Below are positions 1 to 10,459 of a DNA stretch of 64,000 bases, one piece after another. The stretch spans positions 43,137 to 107,136 of the forward strand of contig JAPLEV010000019.1 of the NCBI GenBank assembly GCA_026391005.1, in the 5' to 3' direction. Source of the stretch: Flavobacteriia bacterium. GTDB taxonomy: Bacteria > Bacteroidota > Bacteroidia > Flavobacteriales_D > Crocinitomicaceae. How positions within the stretch are numbered: position 1 is the stretch's first letter; each line of letters begins with the position of its first letter. Position numbers and translations under genes: made by a program. The notes under the pieces were generated by a model. It ran no database searches and was not told the DNA's origin. It worked only from the letters and a program-made list of their open reading frames with translations.

Positions 1-1010
1 TAATTTGAGATATCAATCCTTTGATTTATTAATTCTTCTTCTGTGAAATTTGCAAGTGTTGCACCTTGGGCATCGATTAATTGCGCGCTATTTACTGCAA
101 TTTCGGAGTCAAAATAAATAAAATCAGTTGTTGGATTTGGATACACATTAAATTGGAAATCAGTAGTACTGATTCCTGCATCCAATCCTAAATAATCCTC
201 TTGGTATTCAATGGACGTTATATTATTATTCGTTGTTACCACTTTTAGCAGCCACTCCGTATTATTTAAACCAAACCATTCGTATTCTGTTCGCACTATT
301 TGTGGAGTACCAAACCATGCCCCTGCACCGAAAAAAGTTTGATAAATCGAATCGATTTCATTAATATCATGCTTAATCCTCAAAACCTGGAAGGTGCCTT
401 TTGGCGTAGTCAAACTTCCCCAACCATCAACCGTTGTATGACGCTGTCTATACTGCTTATATTTTATATCGACAATTGGATTTAAGTCAATGTATGAATA
501 GCCACGTGAATAATGTTGATCATTAAAATTTAAAGGGAATTTATACCTAGTTTCAATTGTATCTGATTTGAATGGAACACCTTGCCCATTAACAGAAATA
601 GAATAACCAATCGATGTAATTGAATCATTGGTAGATTTCGTATACTGATTTAAATCACTCAATGTCACAGGCAAGAATTGTGATAATTGATCAAGTGGTA
701 AATCCTGCGTTGTATTAAAATAACTTGCACGGTAAGGGGTTGATGCTAATGGGCCATAGGTTGTGAAAATTAAAATCGATGCAAATCCAATCGGATTATA
801 CTCTTTCAAAAACTGACTATTCGCAACTAATGTGCTGAAATCCCAATTAAAATTAGCTCCTGTGCTCACAAAGTCTAGGCCTGGGTCACTCGCTTGACTC
901 ATTCGGATTGTATCACCAGAGGCAGGAAAACTAGAGGAGGTTAAGGTAATTTGAGAATGGCTGTTTACTACAAGAAGCAGCGCAAGAATAAAAAGAATAG
1001 ATCGCAACAT
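1..1010 (-). CDS. Secreted protein with T9SS type A sorting tail (partial, C-terminus beyond left edge)
   Basis: An open frame runs leftward from an ATG at 1010 to the window edge, about 336 residues, with no stop. It begins with a signal peptide (MLRSILFILALLLVVNSHSQ). The body is beta-rich and low in cysteine, with no enzyme motif that I recognise. Near the visible end is VYPNPTTDFIYF, the opening of a type A T9SS C-terminal sorting domain, followed by the usual strand pattern (AQLIDAQGATL), so only a few tens of residues are probably missing. Expected fate: export by Sec, then secretion or surface attachment through the T9SS, of which SprA is encoded later in the window. The specific function is unknown. 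The gene diverges from the helicase gene at 1089. Confidence 0.85.
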   Translation of the reverse strand, partial: MLRSILFILALLLVVNSHSQITLTSSSFPASGDTIRMSQASDPGLDFVSTGANFNWDFSTLVANSQFLKEYNPIGFASILIFTTYGPLASTPYRASYFNTTQDLPLDQLSQFLPVTLSDLNQYTKSTNDSITSIGYSISVNGQGVPFKSDTIETRYKFPLNFNDQHYSRGYSYIDLNPIVDIKYKQYRQRHTTVDGWGSLTTPKGTFQVLRIKHDINEIDSIYQTFFGAGAWFGTPQIVRTEYEWFGLNNTEWLLKVVTTNNNITSIEYQEDYLGLDAGISTTDFQFNVYPNPTTDFIYFDSEIAVNSAQLIDAQGATLANFTEEELINQRIDISN

Positions 1011-1088
1011 AGTTTAGAATTATATAAGGTAAAGTTACTTTATTTAGTGAATAATTAAAAAAAAAGGAATTCGCCTTATCTTTACAAA

Positions 1089-4000
1089 GTGGAACGTGAT
1101 AGTTTTATTGGGCAATTACAAGAACAACTAGGTGAATTAAGTTTGTTCAAAGGAGATGACATTCTCGTTCATCTCAATGAAAAAAAATGCATAAAAATGG
1201 AGAGTGGGAAACAAGAACTCACCAAAGAACTCGAAAAAATCATCAACGATGCGAAGAAAATAGATAGAGAAAAAGGTATTTTTCCTTTATGTAAAAGCAC
1301 CGGCGTCGTGAGTTTTACCCATCAAAACAAAGACGTAGAAACCCCCATTTTTATAATTCCATTAACCGTTCAAGTTAATAGAATTAACAAAACTGCAACA
1401 TTCACAGAAATAACAGAAGATGCTATTATCAACCCATTTTTAGCGCATAAATTAGAGAAAGAATTTCCCCATATAAAAACACCCAATGGATTTGAAGTAG
1501 CGCCAACATTTATCGATTTACTTCGGGAGCTGGGATTTGAAAAAATAGATACTGAAGCAACCTATATTGGTAACTTCCATCACCATCGATTAGCCTTGAT
1601 TGGTGAAATAGAACAGATCATTGAACAAAAAGAATGGTCTAATCCTCTTTTAGAAATCTTTGGAGAAGAAATAAATAAAGAAAACGTTTTATTGAACTTA
1701 CCTGTCGAAACGTTGTTTCCTTTTGACCAAAAACAAGCTGAAGTTTTTGATCAACTAAAGACCGGAAACTGTGTTTTACAAGGCCCCCCAGGGACAGGAA
1801 AGTCGCAAGTGATTTGCAATGTTATCGGAAAATTATTACATACTCAAAATAAGGCCCTAGTTGTATCCGATAAACGGGTGGCATTAGAGGTAATACAACA
1901 AAAATTAGATGCAATAGGACTTGGGCACCAGAGTGTAATTACGACAACAAACTATTCATCGAAAGCATTATTAGCCAGTCTCAAGAAAAATTGGGAATTC
2001 CTAGAAAATCAAATCTTTAAAAAAGAAAATCAAGTAATCTCATTTCAGCAATCAATGGAATTACTTCAAGATGAATTATCGATATTAAATCAACCTGAAT
2101 TATTGGGTGGGCTTAGTCTTAGCGAATTCCTCACTTTAAATAAGCAGGTAATTTATGACACTACGGGATATAGCAGTTCGTATCCAAACAGTAAGATTTG
2201 GCTTGAAAATAAAAATAAGCTACTAAAATTACCCCCAGAATTGATGCATCTGTTGAGAAACGTTAAAGACATTCACCAACAGATGAAAACAGTACATCAA
2301 CTTGACAAGCTACTCAATCAATGGTTAAACGACATTAATCAAGTGGAGAATTCCTTTGGCGCAACTACTTTTGGCGAGTTGAAGGTGGTAGCGGAAAAAG
2401 CAAGAATTTGTCATCGTTTCTCAACTGATTACTTTAAAAAATTCGAGCACATCATTCTCAAGAATAGTAAAGAATTCTTAGCGAAGAGAAAGAAATATTT
2501 AAAAATCTCGCAATTAGTAGATCAGAACTTTTCGAAACACGAACATTGGATAAAAAGACCAAGCCCAGAGGAATTAATTTATTTAGAAAATAAAGCACTA
2601 AAAAAAGGATTAATACATCGTATAACTTGGAAAAATGAATTAAAAAAATGGCTAAGAACACCCGATATCGACCTTATCAGTGCCATCGAAACACTTAAAA
2701 AACAATATTTCTTAGAAAATGAATTGCTTACCATAAAGCTCGGTTTTGCAGAAATGGGTGTCGAGAATTTAAAAATAGATGTCGATATGATTGCTTCCTT
2801 AATTGACGCTTTAGATCAAAAAGAGTGGGAGATCTTCAGTAAAATCGATGAAGATGAACGAGCAGCATTCAAGAAAAACTATGTAAACATTAATAACCTA
2901 CTAAGTGAAATAAAAATTAATTTTACTTTTTCGGATGATGCTACTTGTAGCAATTACTTAAATGAGCTAAGAACAGGAATAAGTACTATTCTTATATTTA
3001 GCTCTCTCTTCCTCGATATTCCAAAAAACCTGATTGATTGTTACCAAAAAACCCCAGACATAGACCAACTTGAAAAACAGATTTTTCAAAGCACATGGAT
3101 TACATTTCGTTCAAAATACCCGAACATTTCCATCCAAAATCCTTCTGATTTTTTAAAGCGAATCATTGACATAAATAATCAATTTGATCAAGATACAGCA
3201 ATATTAGTAAACGCAATAAACCTACATCAGCAGCAAAAATTCCATTCTTATCATCGTTTGTTACAAACCCCCGCTTATAAATTGACAAATGAAGAAAAAG
3301 AAAAAAAACGGCAGCTAAAATCTGGTAAATCAATATTAGTTAAAGAATTTGCTAAGACACGCAGTAATAAATCTATTCGAGAATTACTTAGTGGCGATGC
3401 TTCCCATTGGATTCATCTTCTAAAGCCAATTTGGTTAACTAATCCCAGTCAACTCGCAAGTAATATCCCATTAGAAAAAAATTATTTCGATTTGGCTATT
3501 ATCGATGAAGCAAGTCAACTGTTACTATGTCATTCTGTTGGGTGCTTGTATCGGGCAAAACGAATACTAATTGCTGGCGATAGCCAACAAATGGCGCCAA
3601 GTAACTATTTCAATCCAAAAGATGAAAATTCGCTGACCTTATTACATAAAGCAAGTTTTTATTTTAAGAATATTCTATTGAACTATCATTTTAGAAGTGA
3701 ACACCCTTCATTAATAGCCTATTCAAATCACTATTTCTACAATGATGATCTTATTGCATTTCCATCAGTAAGTCAAGAACAAATGCCTATTAAATTTCAT
3801 GTTATCGAAAATGGTCGCTATATCAACAGAGCGAATGATAAAGAAGCCCAACAAGTTGCTGATCACCTTGCTTCAATTTTACAGAATTCAAATGAAAAAA
3901 TAGGCGTTGTCGCCTTCTCGGAATCTCAACTGGCTTGCATATTTGAAAAACTTTCGTCCTCCTTGCAAATACAGCTATTAAATAGAATAGACCAAGATAC

Positions 4001-4436
4001 TCTTTTCTTCAAAGCATTAGAACAAATCCAAGGAGACGAATGCGACCGTCTAATTATAAGTTTTGGTTATGCTAAAAATGAAGACGGAATTTTCGAAATG
4101 CGCTTTGGGCCCGTTAATGAAAAAAATGGTGGAAAACGATTAAACGTTTTATTTTCAAGAGCTAGAAGAAATATTGACTTCTTTGCATCAGTGGTAGCAA
4201 AAGATTTCGCTGTATCCAGTAATAATTCAGTTAGACTGCTTTGGAAGTGGTTTCTATTCATCGAAAGTGAGCAAGCCAAGAGTGACAAAATCAAGTTTCC
4301 TTTTAAGTTAGCTATTACTCAAAATGATCAGCAACTAAGTTGTGATAATTGGGCAAATCTTTCAGAAAATGCTTGTGATGTTCTAACGATTACGCGAACC
4401 TTAATAGCGCGTGGGTGGAAATTAACTGTGCACTAA
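1089..4436 (+). CDS. Superfamily 1 DNA/RNA helicase, DUF4011/AAA_11-AAA_12 type
   Basis: This is a 1115-residue ATP-dependent helicase with a GTG start. Walker A is GPPGTGKS at residues 232-239 and the Walker B/motif II is DEAS at 806-809. Motif III is seen as [13 protein letters not shown], motif IV around [11 protein letters not shown], motif V around [14 protein letters not shown] and motif VI as [14 protein letters not shown]. About 560 residues of mostly helical, coiled-coil-rich sequence separate Walker A from motif II. The N-terminal 200 residues (including [11 protein letters not shown]) resemble the DUF4011 leader of long helicases often linked to DNA repair or phage defence. Unlike many of those, there is no nuclease domain after motif VI; only about 90 residues follow. 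Its 3' end overlaps yidD by 4 nt, tail to tail. No defence genes are adjacent, so the biological role is open. Confidence 0.85.
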   Translation: MERDSFIGQLQEQLGELSLFKGDDILVHLNEKKCIKMESGKQELTKELEKIINDAKKIDREKGIFPLCKSTGVVSFTHQNKDVETPIFIIPLTVQVNRINKTATFTEITEDAIINPFLAHKLEKEFPHIKTPNGFEVAPTFIDLLRELGFEKIDTEATYIGNFHHHRLALIGEIEQIIEQKEWSNPLLEIFGEEINKENVLLNLPVETLFPFDQKQAEVFDQLKTGNCVLQGPPGTGKSQVICNVIGKLLHTQNKALVVSDKRVALEVIQQKLDAIGLGHQSVITTTNYSSKALLASLKKNWEFLENQIFKKENQVISFQQSMELLQDELSILNQPELLGGLSLSEFLTLNKQVIYDTTGYSSSYPNSKIWLENKNKLLKLPPELMHLLRNVKDIHQQMKTVHQLDKLLNQWLNDINQVENSFGATTFGELKVVAEKARICHRFSTDYFKKFEHIILKNSKEFLAKRKKYLKISQLVDQNFSKHEHWIKRPSPEELIYLENKALKKGLIHRITWKNELKKWLRTPDIDLISAIETLKKQYFLENELLTIKLGFAEMGVENLKIDVDMIASLIDALDQKEWEIFSKIDEDERAAFKKNYVNINNLLSEIKINFTFSDDATCSNYLNELRTGISTILIFSSLFLDIPKNLIDCYQKTPDIDQLEKQIFQSTWITFRSKYPNISIQNPSDFLKRIIDINNQFDQDTAILVNAINLHQQQKFHSYHRLLQTPAYKLTNEEKEKKRQLKSGKSILVKEFAKTRSNKSIRELLSGDASHWIHLLKPIWLTNPSQLASNIPLEKNYFDLAIIDEASQLLLCHSVGCLYRAKRILIAGDSQQMAPSNYFNPKDENSLTLLHKASFYFKNILLNYHFRSEHPSLIAYSNHYFYNDDLIAFPSVSQEQMPIKFHVIENGRYINRANDKEAQQVADHLASILQNSNEKIGVVAFSESQLACIFEKLSSSLQIQLLNRIDQDTLFFKALEQIQGDECDRLIISFGYAKNEDGIFEMRFGPVNEKNGGKRLNVLFSRARRNIDFFASVVAKDFAVSSNNSVRLLWKWFLFIESEQAKSDKIKFPFKLAITQNDQQLSCDNWANLSENACDVLTITRTLIARGWKLTVH

Positions 4437-4678
4437 AGCTCCTTTTTTTCGGGAACGGGATCGTGTCCGTGACCTCCTCTAGGATGGCAAGAAGCAATAC
4501 GCTTAATGCCTAGCCAAGTTCCCCTAAAAGGACCCCAAACCCGAATGGCCTCTATGGTATAATGAGAGCAAGATGGTGTATATCGGCAACTTGCCGGCAA
4601 AATAGGTGATATAATTAGTTGATAAAATCGAATGATGGCAATTAAGGGCCACGTAATTATTTTTAATACCCATTTCAT
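4433..4678 (-). CDS. yidD: Membrane protein insertion efficiency factor YidD
   Basis: This 81-residue protein has the YidD signature: an amphipathic N-terminal helix, then [20 protein letters not shown] with C31 and C37, and the later [20 protein letters not shown] block with C64. YidD sits at the inner face of the inner membrane and helps YidC insert membrane proteins. In many bacteria it lies with rnpA and yidC; here it is alone, tail to tail with the helicase gene. Length and all conserved blocks are normal for the family. Confidence 0.95.
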   Translation of the reverse strand: MKWVLKIITWPLIAIIRFYQLIISPILPASCRYTPSCSHYTIEAIRVWGPFRGTWLGIKRIASCHPRGGHGHDPVPEKKEL

Positions 4679-4768
4679 ACCAACAAAAATAAGAAATTCA
4701 ACAACAGGTTGTGTTAAACTATTGTGTATCGTTTTATCGTTGATTGCGTTTCTTTCTATATTTATAAT

Positions 4769-5725
4769 ATGATAAAAAAAATAGCATTAGGTATAATTGC
4801 GGGTTCCGTTTTAATGCCCCACATCATTAAAGGGCAAGGATTATCGTGGGATGACGAAAAAATAACACTATTCAAAGATAATACAAAGCACACACTCATG
4901 AATACGGAGTCCATCTTTGAGGAGCGCTGGGATGAATTAGCACAAGCACAATTTTGGCAAACAATAATGTTATTGTCGCCTGATTCCTGTGTAGTTAATG
5001 TTGCCGCAACCCGACAGATACTTGGTATTATTCCAGTAAATAAGTGGGCAAGACTAACTGAAATCGAAAAATCCGCCTTTAAATTATCGATAAAGGCAGC
5101 AAACGGAATTGGTTCCGAGGAGACCATTTACATAACAACTGGAAAAAATGATTTTTATAAATTTCAAGATGTTTTTAATTCGCTATCGAAAGGGGTGGCT
5201 GCTTTTGAAAAAAATGGAGTTGACCCATGGTATGCTCAATCCATCTTGCTTATTGAAAGCCCCGGTCAATTAAAAAAGTCAGTTGCTGGGGCTTATGGGG
5301 CCTTCCAATTGATGCCCTCTGTTGCCAAAAAATATGGATTAATTGTCAATTCGAGTATCGATGAGCGTGCCGATTTTGATAAAAGTGCCGCGGCAGCAAG
5401 CAAACTAATTTTTAGCGTTTGTATTCCTGAAGCTAAAAGGATATTAGCTAATCATGGCATTCAATACAAAGAAAATGATTTGTGGTTTCGGTTATTTGTC
5501 ATGCATATCTATCACGCTGGTGCTTCTAATGTTGCCGCTGTTATCGCTAAAATCAATCCAAGTGTTGGGTCACAAGCTTTAGTAAAGGAAATGTGGATGA
5601 CAAGTGCAGCAAGTTTTGGAAATAATTCGCAAAACTATAGCCAACTTATACTAGCTGCCCAACTCATTTTAAATGACATGATTTATACCGAGTGTGATGA
5701 CATCATTCACTGCGGAACGAAATAG
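4769..5725 (+). CDS. Lytic transglycosylase, SLT domain
   Basis: I place the start at the ATG at 4769 because it begins a clean signal peptide ([20 protein letters not shown]); an upstream GTG at 4724 would add 15 residues that do not fit an export signal. The mature protein is about 300 residues. Residues 150-250 form an SLT lysozyme-like fold: [17 protein letters not shown] carries the probable catalytic glutamate E163, followed by [18 protein letters not shown], the glycine-rich substrate loop of the family. Expected role: cleaving peptidoglycan glycan strands in the periplasm for turnover or machine insertion. No LysM domain follows. The N-terminal 140 residues are family-specific and unrecognised. 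Confidence 0.85.
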   Translation: MIKKIALGIIAGSVLMPHIIKGQGLSWDDEKITLFKDNTKHTLMNTESIFEERWDELAQAQFWQTIMLLSPDSCVVNVAATRQILGIIPVNKWARLTEIEKSAFKLSIKAANGIGSEETIYITTGKNDFYKFQDVFNSLSKGVAAFEKNGVDPWYAQSILLIESPGQLKKSVAGAYGAFQLMPSVAKKYGLIVNSSIDERADFDKSAAAASKLIFSVCIPEAKRILANHGIQYKENDLWFRLFVMHIYHAGASNVAAVIAKINPSVGSQALVKEMWMTSAASFGNNSQNYSQLILAAQLILNDMIYTECDDIIHCGTK

Positions 5726-6094
5726 TTATTTAATCAACTTTACAGCTATAGAATTAACACAATGCCTTGTGTTCTTTGCGGTCAATTGTTCGCCAAAAAA
5801 AACATGTCCTAGATGACCATCGCAAGAGGCGCAAACGATTTCCGTTCTTCTTCCGTCGGAATCTAAAACGAAACGGACATTTTTATCAATAAATTCATCA
5901 AAACTTGGCCATCCACAACCCGAATCAAATTTAGAATCACTTCGATAAAGCGGTAAATCACACCGTTTACAGTGATAGACTCCTGGGTCTTTACTCGAAT
6001 AATACTCACCGGTAAATGGCCGTTCCGTTCCTTTTTTTTCAATTACATACGCCTCATCAAAAGTGAGCGGATTCCAATTTTCTTTCGATTTCAT
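5726..6094 (-). CDS. msrB: Peptide-methionine (R)-S-oxide reductase MsrB
   Basis: The product is 122 residues starting at MKSKENWNPLTFDEAYVI; a longer reading from 6262 only translates the upstream gene in another frame. It reduces the R epimer of methionine sulfoxide in proteins. Zinc-site pairs are CKRC and CASC, the fold signature is FDSGCGWPSF, and the catalytic cysteine lies in RHCVNS near the C-terminus. There is no signal peptide, so it acts in the cytoplasm, in contrast to the exported MsrA at 58761-59357. The start overlaps the stop of the upstream menC-like gene as ATGA, which implies translational coupling. Confidence 0.95.
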   Translation of the reverse strand: MKSKENWNPLTFDEAYVIEKKGTERPFTGEYYSSKDPGVYHCKRCDLPLYRSDSKFDSGCGWPSFDEFIDKNVRFVLDSDGRRTEIVCASCDGHLGHVFFGEQLTAKNTRHCVNSIAVKLIK

Positions 6095-7164
6095 AGTGTC
6101 ATAGTTAAAGATCCTTTCGTTACAACAAGGTTTGATGGCAAATTGTTGGAGAATATCCCTCCAGTGCCTAGACCTTGAGGTAAGATAATCGGATAATTTG
6201 CCGTAAATTGAGCGATGGCTGCCAAACCTATCGATCCTTCCAATGCAGAGGTAATCCACCAAGGAATGGCCTGTTTATCCGCCAAACGAATCCATTCTGC
6301 TGTGCCACTAATTCCACCATGTAAACTTGGCTTAAGCACGATGTACTGCGGTCTAATCTCTTCTAAAAGGGCTGATTTATCTGAACTAAGTGGCTGATTA
6401 ATTAAAGACTCATCCAGCGCAATGGGAACTATATTTTCTTTCGCAAGTTCCCTGAGGAGCGAAAGTTTGATTGGGGAAACTGGTTGTTCAATGGAATGAA
6501 CCTTGTAACGTTGTAATTCTTTTAAAACCATATATACCGAACGTTCATCAAAGGCGCCATTAGCATCAACGCGAATGGTTATATCATCTGCGGAATATTT
6601 TTGCCTTATCCCTTTAATCAACCCTAATTCGGTGTTAAAATCAATCGCGCCTATTTTTAACTTTATGGTTTTAAATCCTGCCGCTAACTTTTGATCGATT
6701 TGTTCCAACATGAATTCCTTTGTGCCCATCCAAACTAAACCGTTAATTGGGATTGAAGATTCTCCGCGACTAAATGCATTATGAAAAATAATCCCACAGC
6801 CCTTATTGTTGAGATCAAAAAGGGCACATTCTAAACCGAATCTTAGCGATGGCCAAGAATCTAAATCACCCAGAAAGGCATTGCCATTTGGCGTAAAAGA
6901 ATCAACTTTAAGTTTCGAAAAGAAATCAGATAGTGACCATTCTTTTAATTTCTCAAGGACTTCATTCAGTTTTTTCTCGTAGCTAATTTCGTCAACAAAA
7001 TCTGGTGAAAGCCCTTTTATTACACTACACTCACCCGTCCCTGAAATAGAATCATCCTCATTAAAAAGGGTTAGAAACCAAGAATCTTTGGTATATAAAA
7101 CACCCCTACTCGTCCCAGCAGGTTTGATAAAATTAAAGGTGTGTTTTTTGACGACTGCTCTCAT
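6091..7164 (-). CDS. menC: Enolase-superfamily protein, probable o-succinylbenzoate synthase MenC
   Basis: This 357-residue protein is a muconate-lactonising/enolase-superfamily enzyme. The N-terminal capping domain contains GTSRGVLYTKDSWFL, typical of Bacteroidota MenC. The barrel carries the catalytic and metal residues: KLK at 168-170, D200 in RVDANGAF, E226 in SIEQP, D251 in ALDES and K278 in VLKPSLHGG. MenC dehydrates SHCHC to o-succinylbenzoate in menaquinone synthesis. The alternative is a dipeptide epimerase of the same superfamily; no other men genes are nearby to settle this. It starts 7 nt after asnB ends and overlaps msrB by 4 nt. Confidence 0.7.
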   Translation of the reverse strand: MRAVVKKHTFNFIKPAGTSRGVLYTKDSWFLTLFNEDDSISGTGECSVIKGLSPDFVDEISYEKKLNEVLEKLKEWSLSDFFSKLKVDSFTPNGNAFLGDLDSWPSLRFGLECALFDLNNKGCGIIFHNAFSRGESSIPINGLVWMGTKEFMLEQIDQKLAAGFKTIKLKIGAIDFNTELGLIKGIRQKYSADDITIRVDANGAFDERSVYMVLKELQRYKVHSIEQPVSPIKLSLLRELAKENIVPIALDESLINQPLSSDKSALLEEIRPQYIVLKPSLHGGISGTAEWIRLADKQAIPWWITSALEGSIGLAAIAQFTANYPIILPQGLGTGGIFSNNLPSNLVVTKGSLTMTL

Positions 7165-7171
7165 AAACGCA

Positions 7172-9091
7172 TTAATTCATCCATTGCTTGTACCACATTT
7201 GGAAAACAAGCAGGTACCAAACTTTGTTTGTGTATTCTAACTTACCCGATCTAAACGCTTTAATAATTTGGTCAATTGCTTCCCAATTAAATAGTCCTTG
7301 TTGACGAATATCGCTTTCTTTTAGATACTCATCAAGTAAAAAAGAAACATCATTGAATAACCAACTAGCGATTGGAATCGCAAATCCTTTTTTAGGGCGA
7401 TCCATTAATTCCTTAGGCACTAAATCGTGAACAATTTCTTTCAACAGAAACTTCTTTATCCCTTTATGATATTTGAATCCGTCCGGGAGTTGTGCAACGT
7501 ATTCAATTAGTCGGTGATCCAATAATGGTTCTCTTCCCTCTAAACCGATATGCATTGTCGCCCTATCGACCTTTTGCAAAATATCATCGGGCAAGTACGT
7601 TTCATAATCAATGGCTAGCATATAGCTCAAGGGAGAAGAAAATTCCTTTATTAGCTCCGTTGATTGATAGGCAGTAGGAAGTACTATCGACTTCTTAAGT
7701 AGCAGAAAATTTAAATCTTCCTCTGTGAATTGCTTGCTAAGCGATAACATAAAGTTCTTTTCACTCGGATCTTTAAGTAACATTTTTAATTTTTCATACC
7801 GTTGATGAAAATTATATTTATGGCGCAAAACAGGGAGCTTTTCGGCTGGAATCTTATCCATTAAATTCACCATAATCTCACGCATAAATTTAGGCGTAGC
7901 GCTAAATTTTCGTTGATATTTCATCATATAATCATAGCGATTATACCCAGCAAAAACTTCATCGCCTCCATCTGCACTCAAGGCCACTGTAACCGATTTT
8001 TTGGCTGCCTCACTGACCAACATAGTTGGAATTGCACTACTATCAGCAAACGGCTCATCATAAAAATAGGCGAGATCTGTGATTTTATTGATAGCCTCCT
8101 TTACATCACAGCGAATTTCTGTGTGATCGGTCCCAATATGCTTAGCAATTTTAGCCGCCTCATCCGATTCATCTAATCCAATATCTGGAACCGAAATAGT
8201 AAATGTTTTTAATGGTTGTGGGCTGCTTTTTTGCAAAATTGCCGTAACGGCAGTGCTATCGTATCCCCCACTTAGAAAAACACCAACTGGAACATCCGAC
8301 ACCATTCTATAATTACAGGCAGAAGTTAAAATCTCTTGCGTGTTGCGTTTAGCCTCATCAAAGGATATATCTAATTTGGGTTTATTATATGAATCGTAAA
8401 CTGACCAATATTGTTGACTAACAAAAGATCTAGAAAAATCCTCTTTGGTAGTACAATTTAAGAGCAGGTAATTTCCAGGCATCAACTTATAACAATCCTC
8501 AAAAATAGTATGAGGAGCAGCAATATTTCCAACTTGAAGAAAAAGACTTAGGGCATCGTGGTTAATCTTTTTTGTAAACTGAGCTAATTGGTGAAATGCT
8601 TTTAATTCAGAAGCGAATAAAAATAAACCGTCTTTAAAATAATAAAAAAAAGGTTTAATTCCTGTGCGATCCCTTACGCAAAAAACCTCTTTCTTATGCT
8701 TATCATAAATAACAAAGGCGAACATGCCGATAAACTTATGAATGCAAGAGATTCCCCATTGCTGAAAAGCGTGTAAAATGACCTCTGTATCCGAATCGCT
8801 CAGAAATTTATGCCCAAGATCCAATAAAGCAAGTTTAATTTCCTTGTAATTATAAATCTCTCCATTAAATGAAATTGACAAATTTTGATATACCATTGGT
8901 TGATGGCCAGAGTCAGATAAATCAATAATAGAGAGCCTTTGATGACCAAGACCAAAAACATAGTTTTCTTCTTCACTTACAAGCACGCCATCTCCGTCAG
9001 GACCTCGATGCTTTAGGGTATTTTTCATGGCTAACAGATCCTCTCGTATAGTACCTTTATTAAAATCAAGAAAACCAACTATGCCACACAT
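7172..9091 (-). CDS. asnB: Asparagine synthetase (glutamine-hydrolysing)
   Basis: I choose the ATG at 9091 because it gives MCGIVGFLD, in which Cys2 becomes the N-terminal nucleophile of the class II glutaminase domain after Met removal; a longer reading from 9121 would block this. The product is 639 residues. Residues 1-210 are the glutaminase domain (RHRGPDGDG, FNGEIYNYKE). The synthetase domain follows, with the ATP-pyrophosphatase loop SGGYDS at 274-279 and SADGGDEVFAGYNRY. It forms asparagine from aspartate and glutamine, though similar enzymes amidate sugars or peptides in surface-polymer loci. It begins 1 nt after a polytopic membrane protein gene, so a surface-glycan role is possible. 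Confidence 0.9.
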   Translation of the reverse strand: MCGIVGFLDFNKGTIREDLLAMKNTLKHRGPDGDGVLVSEEENYVFGLGHQRLSIIDLSDSGHQPMVYQNLSISFNGEIYNYKEIKLALLDLGHKFLSDSDTEVILHAFQQWGISCIHKFIGMFAFVIYDKHKKEVFCVRDRTGIKPFFYYFKDGLFLFASELKAFHQLAQFTKKINHDALSLFLQVGNIAAPHTIFEDCYKLMPGNYLLLNCTTKEDFSRSFVSQQYWSVYDSYNKPKLDISFDEAKRNTQEILTSACNYRMVSDVPVGVFLSGGYDSTAVTAILQKSSPQPLKTFTISVPDIGLDESDEAAKIAKHIGTDHTEIRCDVKEAINKITDLAYFYDEPFADSSAIPTMLVSEAAKKSVTVALSADGGDEVFAGYNRYDYMMKYQRKFSATPKFMREIMVNLMDKIPAEKLPVLRHKYNFHQRYEKLKMLLKDPSEKNFMLSLSKQFTEEDLNFLLLKKSIVLPTAYQSTELIKEFSSPLSYMLAIDYETYLPDDILQKVDRATMHIGLEGREPLLDHRLIEYVAQLPDGFKYHKGIKKFLLKEIVHDLVPKELMDRPKKGFAIPIASWLFNDVSFLLDEYLKESDIRQQGLFNWEAIDQIIKAFRSGKLEYTNKVWYLLVFQMWYKQWMN

Positions 9092-9092
9092 A

Positions 9093-10427
9093 TCAATTAT
9101 CTTTAACAAGCGGTATTTCAACAGGTGTTTTTGAGCCTTTAACTGTCAATAACAAATAAACAAAGGGGAGAATAATTGCACGAACGCGCACCAAAACACC
9201 GAATAATACGGAGGTTAATCCTGAAATGAAGCCAATAATAAGAACGAAAATTAAAGCAAACATTAAAAATTCATTTTTTCTAATTTTTTGTATTTTATTA
9301 ATAATATTAAAACTAACAAAAAACCGAAGCGTTAGAAAGAGAAGCAAGAGACTTTCTAGCCCATTAAAAATCAAGGATGGGCTAAGGCTTTCCTGTATAA
9401 ACGGACGATAAATCCCAAAAACTACACTAGATGGAAAAGCCGAAATTAAGCCCATTGGGGAAGCATCAATCGCTCTAATTTCATATTTTTGACCGGTATA
9501 GATTTCATTATTAACAAAATCTTGCTGAACAACAGAAGCCTCTGCCATAATATTAGATACAACTTGAGAGGTAAAAAAAATATAGACCGTAAATATGCCT
9601 AATGATAGATAAAGAAACCTAAATCCAACCTTTGCCAAAGAGTTTGATTCAAATCTTTTCGTTATCCGAGCTCCATAAGCCATCATAGCCGCTGCTGCAA
9701 TTGCGATAAAGACAAACGAACGTGTATGGTAAATTATATATGAACATATAAGGACTTGAATTAGGTTACTTAATTTTATCTTCTCACCTGCAATAATTTT
9801 AAAAATTCGAATTAACAAATAAACCACGAAAATATAAACAATTGTATCTTTGGATAAGCCCGTGCACCAAAAACAAAGGGATGGAATAAAAATAAATGCA
9901 AAAATCAAATTCCCTCGAGCATGTTTTCGCATATTACCAACCAGTTCCATTAATCGCCAAGAACCCAAAAAAGAAAAATAACAAATTATCATACTAATAG
10001 CTGCATAGCTTTTAAATGTGATGATTGATAAGAGGGAAACTAATTTGCAAACTAACCATGCTTCATTCTCCCGATACAACCATCCGGGTGGGTATCCGGT
10101 TACCGAATTAAAATGCTGGCCCAATAATTCTGGGGAGGGATTGGAAAAAAGGCAATCAACATAGTTAATTGGAGATTCAAAAAATAAATTATTTAATACA
10201 TTGGCCCCTTGCCAATAAGCTACCGAATCGCCTCCTTGAATGTACAAAAAATAATAGCCCCCAAATAACAATGCAAATAATAATTTATAAAATAGTCCAA
10301 AGAAGAAAAACCCTTCGTTTTTTTCAGATGCTATTTTCTGTTTCTTAATATAAGCCAAAGAAAAAATTAGCCCTAAATAAAATAGTGGGATGAGGATGTC
10401 TATGATATCTACACGCTGGTCATTCAA
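9093..10427 (-). CDS. Polytopic membrane protein, possibly a polysaccharide polymerase
   Basis: This 444-residue protein is dominated by hydrophobic segments, about ten by eye, with a soluble loop near residues 75-125 that contains NSVTGYPPGWLYRENEAW. Topology and size resemble Wzy/EpsG-like polymerases or other glycan-assembly proteins, and the block FWCTGLSKDTIVYIF resembles such families, but I cannot assign it firmly. It is the first gene of a tight leftward operon (1 nt to asnB, then menC-like and msrB). The partnership with an asparagine synthetase-type enzyme is common in glycan clusters, but no glycosyltransferase lies directly beside it. Confidence 0.6.
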   Translation of the reverse strand: MNDQRVDIIDILIPLFYLGLIFSLAYIKKQKIASEKNEGFFFFGLFYKLLFALLFGGYYFLYIQGGDSVAYWQGANVLNNLFFESPINYVDCLFSNPSPELLGQHFNSVTGYPPGWLYRENEAWLVCKLVSLLSIITFKSYAAISMIICYFSFLGSWRLMELVGNMRKHARGNLIFAFIFIPSLCFWCTGLSKDTIVYIFVVYLLIRIFKIIAGEKIKLSNLIQVLICSYIIYHTRSFVFIAIAAAAMMAYGARITKRFESNSLAKVGFRFLYLSLGIFTVYIFFTSQVVSNIMAEASVVQQDFVNNEIYTGQKYEIRAIDASPMGLISAFPSSVVFGIYRPFIQESLSPSLIFNGLESLLLLFLTLRFFVSFNIINKIQKIRKNEFLMFALIFVLIIGFISGLTSVLFGVLVRVRAIILPFVYLLLTVKGSKTPVEIPLVKDN

Positions 10428-10459
10428 AATAAACTACTTGCTGAAATTATATAAATAAG

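Noticed and set aside
4762..5127. 121-codon frame opposite the transglycosylase gene
   Set aside because: Lies wholly inside a well-supported gene with signal peptide and SLT motifs; no family pattern of its own.
6095..6262. Longer MsrB with 56 extra N-terminal residues
   Set aside because: The extra part only reads the menC-like gene in another frame; the ATG at 6094 overlaps the menC stop as ATGA and gives the normal MsrB length.
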